DNA of 64,000 nucleotides from JBBRHH01 sp963788015 (GTDB lineage: Bacteria > Planctomycetota > Phycisphaerae > Tepidisphaerales > Tepidisphaeraceae): NCBI GenBank assembly GCA_963788015.1, contig CAWBEY010000012.1, positions 2,170,001-2,234,000 of the forward strand, read 5' to 3'. Positions within the stretch are counted from its first letter, which is position 1, and every line of letters begins with the position of its first letter. Under the pieces are notes generated by a model. That model ran no database searches. It saw only the letters and a program-made list of their open reading frames with translations, and was not told where the DNA came from. Made by a program: the position numbers and the translations under genes. This document shows, piece by piece, positions 52,467-61,939 of the stretch.

Positions 52467-53735
52467 ATGCCCCGCCGCGTCTTTATCACTGTCGCTGAGC
52501 AAAGCGGCGATCAGCATGCTGCCGCCCTGGCGCGACGCCTTCGGCAGATCGACCCGGCCATCCTTCTTGAAGGGCATGGGCGGCCAATCCATGCGCTCCG
52601 GCGGTGTGGTGGTCCATCACGAGACCGTGGAGCGGGCGGCCGTGGCATGGCGCACGGCCTTGCGCAGTTTTGAAGTCCTGCGCCTGCTCAAGTGGGCTCG
52701 CAACCACTTCCAAGACACGCCGCCTGATTTGCTGATATGCATTGATTCCTTTGCGATGAACCGCCACTTTGCGAAGGTCGCCCGGCGGTTCAACATTCCC
52801 GTGCTTTATTACATTCCCCCGCAGTTGTGGGCGTCGCGGGCTGGGCGGATCAAGCACTTGCGCAGAGTGGTAAACAAAGTCGCGTGCATTCTCCCCTTTG
52901 AGGAAGCGTATTTGCGCGAGCGCGGCGTGGATGCTACTTTTGTGGGGCATCCTCTTCTGGACGACTTTCCCCGCTCCGCAGCCAGCTATTCCCCTTTCAA
53001 CGAAATCCATCGACCGCCGACTGTTGGCCTGCTCGCGGGCTCTCGAATGGGCAAAGCGCGTGGGAATTTTCCGGGCATGCTCAAGATCGCCGGCCGAATC
53101 CGGGCTGATTTTCCGGATGCCGTTTTCCTTGCACCCACGACGCCGGCCACTCATGCAATCGTCAGCGAGCTTGGCGCAAATTATCCCAACCTGGAAGTGG
53201 GCTTGGATCAGATTAACGCTTTTACGCCGCGCTGTGATCTGTGCATCGTCAAATCGGGGACTTCCACCCTGCACGTGGCGGCCCATGGTGTTCCGATGAT
53301 TATCGTCTACCGCGCCAGCCCCCTGATCTGGCATGGATTGGGACGATGGGTCATCAAGACTCGCACGTTTGGGCTGGTGAATCTTCTGGCTTTATCCAAG
53401 GAACACATCGCGCCGAGTTTATCCCGTGGTTTGGGGAGATTGACGCGATAGCCGATCTCGCTCTTGATTACCTGCACCATCCTGAAAAGCTCGCGGAGCA
53501 GCGTCAAAAGCTGATGGAGGTTGTGCATCGGCTTGAGCAGGCGGGGCCGGATAACGCCAGCGCATCGGCCAACGTGGCGAAGATGGCGATGGATCTCATG
53601 GATGCTAAACCAAGGGCGCGATGCAAACCAGCGGTCCAGCCACGGGGTGAGCAGGCTTACCAGCAACAGCGCGACGTACGGCCCGTACGAGACGGAGAGA
53701 TAAAGCTGCGATGCCGCCGTGAGCATGCCGGTTAA
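52467..53735 (+). CDS. lpxB: lipid-A-disaccharide synthase-like protein, two frameshifts
   Basis: Starts MPRRVFITVAEQSGDQHAAA with the LpxB SGDxH motif. An extra G near 52575 (GAAGGGCATG) separates DPAILLEG from MGGQSMRSGGVVVHHETVER. Further landmarks: DLLICIDSFAMNRHFAKVAR, YIPPQLWASRAGRIKHLRR, GLLAGSRMGKARGNFPGML, KSGTSTLHVAAHGVPMIIVY. A second break near 53415 precedes EFIPWFGEIDAIADLALDYL. The expected end is near MAMDLMDAK at about 53605; the open frame runs on to 53735 over the convergent gene. LpxB joins UDP-diacylglucosamine and lipid X at the inner membrane, implying lipid A. The SGSRxxE box has K/R here instead of the usual E region. Confidence 0.85.
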
Positions 53736-54894
53736 TAGCGCGTAGATCGTTCGGGCGCATCGCGCCATCGGGCGCACGGCCGGGGCGGTCGCCAGGAAGA
53801 AGGCGGAGAATAAAAGCGGCGAGGCCATCATTTCATAGTTCACGAACGTCACGGCCGTCCCCCCGTCAATGCCGAGGCGTGGCAGAAACAGCGACCGCCA
53901 GAGTGTTCCGCTGTCCATCACGACCGGGATCGGGAGGACGAGGAAACTGGCGAACGCAGTAAATGTAATTAAGAGCGGAATGCGGTAGTCGATCAGGCCG
54001 CGATAGAGCAGGAACAGGCCGCCGATGACCACGGCGATGGCCGATCCTGTCCCGATGGGGCCGGGATGCCCGCCGATGGCCAGATCTTCCAGAGCGGGCA
54101 ATCCGTCCAGCAGCCGTTCCATTTCGCCGGTGGCGCAGCTGGCTTACCTGCGACAGGCTTGGCGGGGCGGCGCGGGTGTTGGCTGGGGGCGGCTGGGAAA
54201 TCTGGGATGATGCGCCTGCGTTGGTGGTGAACAGGGCGAGCCGCTGCGCGGCCGGTTCTTTGACATAAAGCCCATCCTGCTGCGGGATTTCATTTGTCAC
54301 CCGCCAGCCGTCGCGGCTGGGCGCGGAATTGGCGGGGTCGCGAATGCTCATTACATCGCCTGTTCCCACGTGAGAACGCTGCAAGACCCAGTGGGGCGTC
54401 AGTGCATCGCCCAGCACCAGAATCAACAGCAGATTGGCCACCAGCACCGGATGAAATCGCGGCGACCCCGCTCCGCCCAACACCCACATTAGGATCACGA
54501 TCAGCAACCCCGCACCGGGCAAAATGGCCCATAAACCTCCTGGCAGATGCTGCCCCGATGATGGCTGAGACAGCAAGTGTGCGGGCAGGGACAGGGCCAG
54601 CAGGAGCGACATCCAGAGCCCGTGGGCCGGGCGGAGGCTGTGGCCGCGTTTTCCGATTCGGCGCCAGATGACCATTGCCGCCATGGCCGAGGAGATCACT
54701 ACGAGGATCGTGGCCGCCGCCCGCCAGCCATACAGCACCACGCCGGCCGTGATCGGGAAGATCGCGCCCATGATGTGCATGCGGTAGAAAATGCCGATGC
54801 TGCTTCCGCGCACCGTTGGCCGGAGACGACGGGCCTCCTTCACCGCGCTGGGCGGGGGTGAATAGTCGGCGATTAAGGTGGCGGGCTGGGTCAT
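53605..54894 (-). CDS. RnfD/NqrB-like membrane subunit, frameshifted
   Basis: Helices RMHIMGAIFPITAGVVLYGW, AATILVVISSAMAAMVIWRR, GLWMSLLLALSLPAHLL, LLIVILMWVLGGAGSPRFHP, and a break near 54125 before ATGEMERLLDGLPALEDLAI, then FLLYRGLIDYRIPLLITFTA and YEMMASPLLFSAFFLATAPA. RnfD and NqrB carry FMN on a Thr of an SGAT-like motif; I do not see such a motif, so covalent flavin is doubtful. The frame would end RPLV at about 53605 with one more shift; it otherwise continues into the convergent lpxB gene. It follows an RnfC-like gene. Confidence 0.75.
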
Positions 54895-54947
54895 TAAATG
54901 CCGGAGCTGAATTGAGCATCGCTGGCCCGGAGGCGCGGCGGGCTCGC

Positions 54948-56282
54948 TTACGCAAGGCCTTTCAACTTACGGATGGAGCTTAGAAGTGGCGAACGCGCAG
55001 GGCAGACATGCGTACAGACTCCGCACTCGATGCAGGCCTCCAATCCGTAATGCTCGCCCAGGTTGCGATCCTCGCGCTGGGCTGCTTCCAGCAGGCCGGC
55101 AGGCTGCACGCGCGTTGGACAACTCTCTGAACACCATCCGCAACGGATGCACGGATCTGGGACCAGGCTGACTGGCGAGTGGATCACGTGCAGGTTCAGT
55201 TCGGTGCCGCTCACCACTGCGTCCAAGGCCACCATCGACTCGCGCAGCGCGGCTCCTCCGCGAATGTCCACGCCATCCGAGTCGATTCCCACCTGCTCCA
55301 GCACCTGCCGCACGGACATGCCGATGGGGGCGACGGCGTAGTACGATTGGCGGGTGCCTAGATCGCGAATACCGATGGGCGATTGGAACATCGGCTGCTC
55401 GCGCCCGGCGCAGCGACCCACCGCGATGGCGGCGGCGGCGTCGAGCAGCATCACGCCGCTTTCGACTGGCAATCGGCCCGGCCTGAGCTTGCGGTCCAGC
55501 AGGTTGTACAGCACCAGCGTCGGATGCGACTGCGGATAGCGATGCGGGTTCTGCACCATGACAAAGCCGGCCTTGCGCCACAGCCTTTCCAGGGGCGTCC
55601 ACCACCGCCCTGGCGCCCCGGCCTCCACCAACAGCATCGTTCGTTTTGCGCCCGTAATCCCAGCCAGGATGCTCAAGCCCTCGACGAGCGTGGATGCGGA
55701 GCGCGCACCCAGGATGCCTGAAAGGCGCAGCGGCGGATCGTCATCCAGGAGGCTGCATACCAGCGTGTCCACCGGCTGATCCAGCGCCATTCGCAACTGC
55801 CCCAGCAGATCGGGGCTGCTTGCCCGCTGCGCCCATACGCCATTGCGGCGCAGCCGCTCGATCCAGTTGGGCAACTCCGCCCGCTCGATCTGTCCCACGG
55901 AATCCATGAGGTCCTGGTGTTCCTGGGCGTGGGATGGATCGTGTTGTTCGGAGCGGGCGGCGCGATCCTCAAAATCGCTCTCAATGTCCACGGCCGCGCA
56001 TTCGCGGCCATCGGTGAGCGTCACCTTGCTTATTCCCACGATGCGCCCGCTGGTGGGCGCCGGCGCCGCCGGGCCGGATTCCACTTCGCCTTGGGTTAAG
56101 AGTTCGCCGCGCCCGACGAGCGTTCCGGCCGGCTTCACGGCCGGGGGATTTGAAGAGTCATGCCCGACGAGCGGCACCCGCAAGCGTCCCGGCAGGTCCA
56201 TGACGCGCAGGCCCGGCGCCGGCTCGGGCCATCCCGCCGACCACGTCAGCCCGCCCGGAAATCCGATGCCGTAATGCTTCAT
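54948..56282 (-). CDS. RnfC-like iron-sulphur protein
   Basis: 444 residues from MKHYGIGFPGGLTWSAGWPE. The N-terminal RnfC barrel-sandwich is VPLVGHDSSNPPAVKPAGTL with GEVESGPAAPAPTSGRIVGI; the NADH/FMN-binding (Complex 1 51-kDa-like) domain and a SLBB part follow; two 4Fe-4S clusters are at the end, CIRCGWCSESCPTRVQP and CIECGVCTHVCPARSPL. Rnf complexes couple ferredoxin/NAD+ redox to ion flow at the inner membrane. Only the C and D subunits are here; A, B, E and G are not in the window. The two genes are on the same strand 53 bp apart and are probably one operon. Confidence 0.85.
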   Translation of the reverse strand: MKHYGIGFPGGLTWSAGWPEPAPGLRVMDLPGRLRVPLVGHDSSNPPAVKPAGTLVGRGELLTQGEVESGPAAPAPTSGRIVGISKVTLTDGRECAAVDIESDFEDRAARSEQHDPSHAQEHQDLMDSVGQIERAELPNWIERLRRNGVWAQRASSPDLLGQLRMALDQPVDTLVCSLLDDDPPLRLSGILGARSASTLVEGLSILAGITGAKRTMLLVEAGAPGRWWTPLERLWRKAGFVMVQNPHRYPQSHPTLVLYNLLDRKLRPGRLPVESGVMLLDAAAAIAVGRCAGREQPMFQSPIGIRDLGTRQSYYAVAPIGMSVRQVLEQVGIDSDGVDIRGGAALRESMVALDAVVSGTELNLHVIHSPVSLVPDPCIRCGWCSESCPTRVQPAGLLEAAQREDRNLGEHYGLEACIECGVCTHVCPARSPLLSSIRKLKGLA

Positions 56283-56313
56283 TGCAAACACAACCCCTCG
56301 GCGGCGAATTCTT

Positions 56314-57148
56314 TCAGGCTCCAACCAGCGGAATCCCGTTTCGCCGGCAAATGTCCTTCAGCGCATCGGCCGCCACTTTGAAGAGCACTTCGCCGGTCTC
56401 GCCATGCGAATGGCCGGCCACTTTTAGATGCGGCTCCAGGCTGAAAAATCCGCTGTAGCCGCTGGCGGCCGCATCCTTCAAGATCGGCTCGATCTGCCCG
56501 TCCCCCTGCCCAGCCGGCACGACCGTGCCGTCCTTCAAGCGCGCGTCCTTGATATGAATGTGGGCCGTATATGGTTTTAACGCCGGCCAATTGTCCGTCG
56601 GCCTTTCGCCCACCTGCACAAAGTTGGCGAAGTCAAACGCGCGTGCGCAGCTTGGCCGAGTTCACGGCTTTCATCAGCGCCAGGCATTCGCGCCCCTTTT
56701 CGCCGTATATGTCTTTCTCGTTTTCATGCACCATCACGGCATTATGCCCCGTCAGGTACTCCACCTTGGCCTGAAACCGCCGCACTACCGCATCGTGCAT
56801 GGCGGTTAAGTCTCCGCCCTTTTCGGCCGGGTAATAGCTGAACACTCGAATGAAGGGTGCGTCGAAATAGGCGGCCAGCTCGGCCGCGATCTTGAACCGA
56901 TCGAAATGCTTTTCCCACGAATCGTTGATCTTCACCTTGCCGATGGGGGAGCCGATGCTCGCGACGCCCATCCCGTTGTCAGAGAGTTTTCGCTTGATCT
57001 CGGCCAGGAGGTCTTTTGGAAAATCCAGCACGTTAAGCCCGTTGACGCCGCGCAGCTCGAAATGCGTCACCGCGTTGTCTTTGCAGACGCGGATCTGCTC
57101 GTCCAGATTGGGTGAAATTTCATCAGCAAATGCGGCCAGCTTGATCAT
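56314..57148 (-). CDS. sugar phosphate isomerase/epimerase (TIM barrel), frameshifted
   Basis: MIKLAAFADEISPNLDEQIR, VTHFELRGVNGLNVLDF, IASIGSP-like VASIGSPIGKVKINDSWE and MVHENEKDIYGEKG place it in the AP-endonuclease-2/xylose-isomerase-like family, metal-dependent. A break near 56635 separates LALMKAVNSAKLRT from FDFANFVQVGERPTDNWPAL; the tail YTAHIHIKDARLKDGTVVPA and GYSGFFSLEPHLKVAGHSHG supplies the remaining metal ligands. Joined length about 277 residues. It probably epimerises or isomerises a sugar, in line with the Gfo/Idh-type genes in this genome. Confidence 0.82.
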
Positions 57149-57302
57149 CCAGATGCTCCTTGGTGCTAAATAATATCGCCGGATTGTAAGGCCAGCCGAT
57201 CCTGCGTGAAACCCTCGGCAAGGTCGGCCCGCTGTCATCGCGGCCACTTTTGGTACAATTCGGCGACAGACGCTGCAAAGGCCCAAGCCAAAAGGAACCC
57301 AC

Positions 57303-58145
57303 ATGCTCCAGCAAACTTCCCGCCGTGACATCCTTCGCTTCGCCGCGGCCACTGCGGCCGCTTCAATTGTTGGCCCTTCGCTGCTTCGCGCGGAGGAAGC
57401 CAAGAAGAAAATTCCCATCGCCCTCGAGCTTTACTCCGTGCGCAATGAGCTTCCCAAGGACTTCACGGGCGTGATTCAGGCCATCGGAAAGATGGGCTAC
57501 CAAGGCGTGGAATTTGCCGGCTATCACGGCTGGGATCAGAAGCCCGGCGAGCTTCGCAAGCTGCTCGACGACAACGGCCTGAAATGCTGCGGCACGCATA
57601 CTAAGATCGAAACGCTTTTGGGCGACAACCTGAAGAAAACCGCCGACCTGCACAAAACGCTCGGGAATAAGTTCCTCATCTGCCCCTACATCTCGGCCGA
57701 CAGCGCGGAAGCGTGGCTGAACACGGCCAAGCGGTTCAACGAGATTGCCGCGAAGGCCAAGGAGCTGGATATGCTGGTTGGCTACCACTCCCACGCGGGC
57801 GATTTCAAGAAGTATGATGGCAAAACGTCGTGGGAAATCTTCTTTGACAACACCAACCCCGAGGTTGTTCACCAGCTTGATACCGGCAACACGCTTGGCG
57901 GCGGCGGGGATCCGCTGGCCCTTATCAAGAAGTATCCCGGCCGGACTAAAACGACCCACATCAAAGAACACGGCGGCCCGGCCGCTGCTGCCATCGGCGA
58001 AGGAACGGTGGACTGGAAAGCCCTGTTCGAAGCCTACGAAACCGTGGGCGGGACCGAGTGGTACATTGTGGAACATGAGACCAGCCCCGAGCCGCTGGTC
58101 GCGGTTAAGGCGTGCATCGATAATTTGAGGAAGATGGGGAAGTAG
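57303..58145 (+). CDS. Tat-exported sugar phosphate isomerase/epimerase
   Basis: 280 residues. SRRDILRFAAATAAASIVGP is a twin-arginine signal. The TIM barrel follows: IALELYSVRNELPKDFTGVI, QGVEFAGYHGWDQKPGELRK, CGTHTKIETLLGDNL, VGYHSHAGDFKKYDGKTSWE, VVHQLDTGNTLGGGGDP, KTTHIKEHGGPAAAAIGEGT, WYIVEHETSPEPLV. It is therefore a periplasmic metal-dependent isomerase/epimerase. It is divergent from the cytoplasmic relative before it, with their promoters in the 154 bp between. Confidence 0.88.
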   Translation: MLQQTSRRDILRFAAATAAASIVGPSLLRAEEAKKKIPIALELYSVRNELPKDFTGVIQAIGKMGYQGVEFAGYHGWDQKPGELRKLLDDNGLKCCGTHTKIETLLGDNLKKTADLHKTLGNKFLICPYISADSAEAWLNTAKRFNEIAAKAKELDMLVGYHSHAGDFKKYDGKTSWEIFFDNTNPEVVHQLDTGNTLGGGGDPLALIKKYPGRTKTTHIKEHGGPAAAAIGEGTVDWKALFEAYETVGGTEWYIVEHETSPEPLVAVKACIDNLRKMGK

Positions 58146-58187
58146 GAAGTGCGACGCCGAGCGTTCAAGTCAACTTGCTGCGCAACG

Positions 58188-58214
58188 CTCACGGGCGGGA
58201 CGCCCGTGCTACGG
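58188..58214 (+). repeat. GGGCGGGACGCCC-type palindromic repeat, copy 5
   Basis: CACGGGCGGGACGCCCGTGC followed by TACGG. It lies between the convergent isomerase gene and the surface-protein gene, where such a hairpin might also end transcripts. Confidence 0.8.
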
Positions 58215-58223
58215 CGCGCCATG

Positions 58224-60687
58224 TTAATCCGTTGGGTCCTTGCGAATGACGTTGCTTCCCGCGCCGCCGTCTACGGCTGCGTCGGGGATGCCGTCGGCGG
58301 CGTTGAGGGTGTCGTTTCCTCCGTCTCCGAAGAGTGAGTCGATTCCGAAGCCGCCGGTGATGACGTCGTTGCCGCTTTGGCCGCGGAGGGTGTCGTTGCC
58401 GCCGCCGCCGGTGAGCGTGTCATTGCCATTGCCGCCGTTGATGCTGACGGGGATTGACAGCGCCGCGGCCGAGACAAAGTCGTCGCCCGCGCCGGCGTTC
58501 ACTACGATTCGCCGGACGCCGTTGAAGGGGCCGAGGTTTGCGCCGTTGACGGAGGCGTAAATCCCGCTGCTGCCGGCCCGGAAGATGATGCGGTCATTTC
58601 CGCTTGTGCCGGCCACCACCAGCGTTTCCGGCGAGTTGGGCGAGGTGCCTACGGTCGGCCCGGTGATGGCACCGCTCACGCGAAATGCGAATGACTTCAA
58701 ACCCGGCACGTTGCTCGAAAAACGAACCCATCCACTTCGCTTGCCGGCCGACTTGCTGTCCATGCGGATTACAAATGTGTCTGACTTGCCTGGCGCAAGC
58801 GAGCTCACCAGATTATCTGACACACTAAAGCCGGCCGGGACGTTTACGCGACCAAGCCGCAGCACGCCATTGCCCTTATTGGTTATGCGAAAGCTCAGCA
58901 TCCGCGCCGCCGCTCCCTGCTTCAGTGATCCGAAGCTCACCATCGCGCCCGGCGTGACGGTCGATGATCCAAGGGTAAGCGCGATCGAAGGCGCTCGAAC
59001 GATTCCCCGGATGGAAAAGTTAAAGGGGTTTTCGCCGGGGGCGTTTGTGGTGAGCGAGATTGTGCCGGATCGTGTACCCACTGTGCCGCTGTCCATGCGC
59101 ACGGTGAAATCGGCGCTTGTGCCCGGTGCGAGCGCGGCCGGAAGATCACTGACCACGCTGAAGCCCTGCGGCACCGTCAGCGCCAAGCATCAGCCGGGCG
59201 TTTCCGTCATTTGTGACGTGAAACGTTCGCTGTGGACCGGCGTGCCCCTGGTCAATGCCGCCAAAGTCGATGTTGCCGGTGTTGTCGGTGATGTTCTTCC
59301 CGCCGGCTGAGACGCGAATACCGGCCGCCCGTACGGGCGGAGGAGGCGAGGCGGGCGGAGGGGGCGGCGGTGGCGAGGTCGGTGGTGGTGGCGGCGGTGA
59401 AGTCGGGGGCGGCGGCGACACAGGCGCGTTCACTACACCCCTCAAGGCAAAGTCGAAAGGGTTGTTGTTGGGATCGTTGTCCGTGAAGCGAAGCTCGCCG
59501 GCCTTGGTGCCGGCCCGCGCTGTGTCGAGCCGCAACGTGAAGTCGGCGCTGCGACCGGCCGGCAAACTCGCCGGCAGCCCTTGCGCCAGGGTAAAGCCAT
59601 TGGGGACCACCACGTTTGAAATCGTCAGCGCTGATCCTCCTTCGTTGCGCAAGGTGAACGTTTTGGATACAGCGGCCGCTCCCTGTTTCACGCTGCCGAA
59701 GTCAATGGTCGTGTGGCCGTCAACCACATTGAGCACATCGGCTGCGGGCGGCTGTGCCACCGGCGGAGGTGGGGGTGGAGGGGGAGGCGGCGGAGGTGGA
59801 GGCACTTGCGGAGGTCGTGGCGGGGCGGGGGCCTGGATGTTGACCAGCACATCGACGCCGGCGTCGTAGGTTTCCATGTGGTTGAAGCCCGACCCGCCGT
59901 CGATGGTGTCGCGCGATCCGTCGGCCGACAGGAACGTGTCGTCGTTGGCGTTGCCCTGCATCGTGTCAGCACCCGCCCCGCCGGTGATGCGGTCGTTGCC
60001 GTCGCCGCCGACGAGCAGATCGTTGCCGTTGTCGCCGTCCAGCGAATCGTTACCGCCCATCCCATACACCGTGTCGTTGCCGTTCTGCGCCGTGATGGAG
60101 TTGTCGGACGAGTCGCCGATGATGAGATCGTTGCCCTGGCCGCCGACGATGCGTTCGATGTCGGTGTGAATGTTGTCGTGCTCGCCGCCTGCGCCGTCGT
60201 TGGGTTGATCGTCGAGGCTTAGCGTCAGGCCGGCCGTGCGGAAGCGATAATCGACGGCGTCGAAACCAGCATCGCCCCACATGTCGTCCGCGCCGCCTTT
60301 GCCGTCGATGTAATCGTTGCCGTCTCCGCCATGGATGGTGTCGTTGCCATCGCCGCCGAGCAGCGTGTCATCGCCAGCCTCGCCGTTGATGTGCGCGCCG
60401 ATCACGCCCGGGCCAAGCTGGACGTGATCGTTGCCGTCGCCAGCGTTGATGATGATGCTTGTGACGGCGGACAGGGGATTGGACGACTGCACTCCGTTGA
60501 CGTTGACGAACAGCGAGCCGCTCTTGCCTTCCAACGTAATCTGATCGTTGCCGGCGGTTCCGGTGACCAGCAATGTGCCGTCCGGGTTTAGTTGTGCCGA
60601 CAGCAGAAACCGCTGCTCCAGTTGCTCAATGTGGCAGGGCGTATCATCGCGCTTATTAAGACTATCATCAGCACTTTTCACACGCAT
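58224..60687 (-). CDS. large LEPRLLLS surface protein with RTX repeats and Hydin-type domains, frameshifted
   Basis: About 820 residues. N-terminal MRVKSADDSLNKRDDTPCHI is followed by IEQLEQRFLLSAQLNPDG (LEPRLLLS-like). RTX-type calcium-binding nonapeptides (GGDGNDTIHGGDGNDYIDG, GGQGNDLIIGDSSDN) form the first block; then a proline linker, three ASPM/SPD-2/Hydin-like domains (TIDFGSVKQGAAAVSKTFTL, LRNEGGSALTISNVVVPNGF), another proline linker and a second RTX block (GGNGNDTLTGGGGNDTLRG). One break near 59180. It is probably exported and calcium-stabilised on the surface. Confidence 0.82.
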
Positions 60688-60889
60688 AAAACGCCCTCCG
60701 AGCGTTGAACAACTCCCACCACTAACGCCTACGCCTCCCCGCTCACATGGATCGCGCATTCATCAATTTTGAAAGCTGATTTCAGGCCAAACCCCCCACA
60801 TCGACCGGCCAGCGGAACGGCCTGCTGCCTGTCGAAACCAGGCGCCCGCAACTGTTCCGCCACCACGCTCGCGCGTATAGTGTGACGCC

Positions 60890-61900
60890 ATGGCCAAGCA
60901 CACCCTTGTTCTGATTCCCGGCGACGGCATCGGCCCCGAGGTCACCCGCGCCACGCTTCAGGTGATGGAGGCCGCGGGACTGAGCGCGGAGTGGGTGGAG
61001 CTTCCCGCGGGCGCGGCCGCACTTGAACAGGGGTTTGAAAACGTTCTTCCCCAGCGCACGCTGGCGGCAATCAAGGCGCACAAGATCGCGCTCAAAGGGC
61101 CCGTCACCACGCCCGTGGGCAAGGGCTTTAAGTCGGTCAACGTGCAGCTTCGCCAGGCGCTGAACCTTTACGCGGCCGTGCGTCCGGTGCGCAGCCTTCC
61201 CGGCATCAAGACCCGCTACGAAGACGTCGATCTGGTCATCATCCGGGAGAACACCGAAGGGCTTTACAGCGGCATTGAAAACGAAGTGACGCCCGGCGTG
61301 GTCACCAGCCTGAAGGTGGCGACCGAGGTGGCCTGCACGCGGATCGCCCGATATGCGTTTCGGTATGCCACCCGCCGCGGCCGAAAAAAAATCACCTGCT
61401 TCCACAAGGCCAACATCATGAAGATGAGCGACGGCCTGTTCCTCAAGTGCGCCCGCCTGATCCACGAAGAGGAATACCCCAATATCGAATACGATGAGAT
61501 GATCATCGACGCGGCCTGCATGAAGCTGGTGCAGGATCCCACCCGGATGGACATGCTTCTCTGCGAAAATCTGTATGGGGATGTCGTCAGCGATCTGTGC
61601 GCGGGGTTCGTGGGTGGCCTGGGCGTTGTGCCCGGGGCGAACATCGGGGAAGAGGCGGCCATCTTCGAGGCCGTGCATGGCAGCGCCCCGGACATCGCCG
61701 GTAAAGACGTTGCCAACCCACTGGCATGCATCATGAGCAGCGTGATGATGCTGAACCACATCCACGAGGATGCGATCGCCAAGAAGATCAAAACCGCTTA
61801 TGACACCCTGCTGCTGGAAGGCAAATCGCTCACCCGCGATTTGGGGGGCACGGCGACTGCAACGCAGTTTACGCAAGCTCTGATCGCGCAATTAAAGTAG
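60890..61900 (+). CDS. NAD-dependent isocitrate dehydrogenase (isopropylmalate dehydrogenase-like family)
   Basis: 336 residues. VLIPGDGIGPEVTRATLQVM, LKGPVTTPVGKGFKSVNVQL, RQALNLYAAVRPVRSLPGIK, VIIRENTEGLYSGIENEV, HKANIMKMSDGLFLKC and EAVHGSAPDIAGKDVANPL carry the substrate- and NAD-binding residues. The S-V-N and R-x4-L/Y-x2 pattern is of isocitrate rather than isopropylmalate dehydrogenases, and HGSAPDIAG is the NAD type. With the citrate synthase it supplies early TCA-cycle steps. Intact. Confidence 0.88.
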   Translation: MAKHTLVLIPGDGIGPEVTRATLQVMEAAGLSAEWVELPAGAAALEQGFENVLPQRTLAAIKAHKIALKGPVTTPVGKGFKSVNVQLRQALNLYAAVRPVRSLPGIKTRYEDVDLVIIRENTEGLYSGIENEVTPGVVTSLKVATEVACTRIARYAFRYATRRGRKKITCFHKANIMKMSDGLFLKCARLIHEEEYPNIEYDEMIIDAACMKLVQDPTRMDMLLCENLYGDVVSDLCAGFVGGLGVVPGANIGEEAAIFEAVHGSAPDIAGKDVANPLACIMSSVMMLNHIHEDAIAKKIKTAYDTLLLEGKSLTRDLGGTATATQFTQALIAQLK

Positions 61901-61939
61901 CCGCGACGACTTTCCCGCTGGTTGAGGGGGACCACGCCC

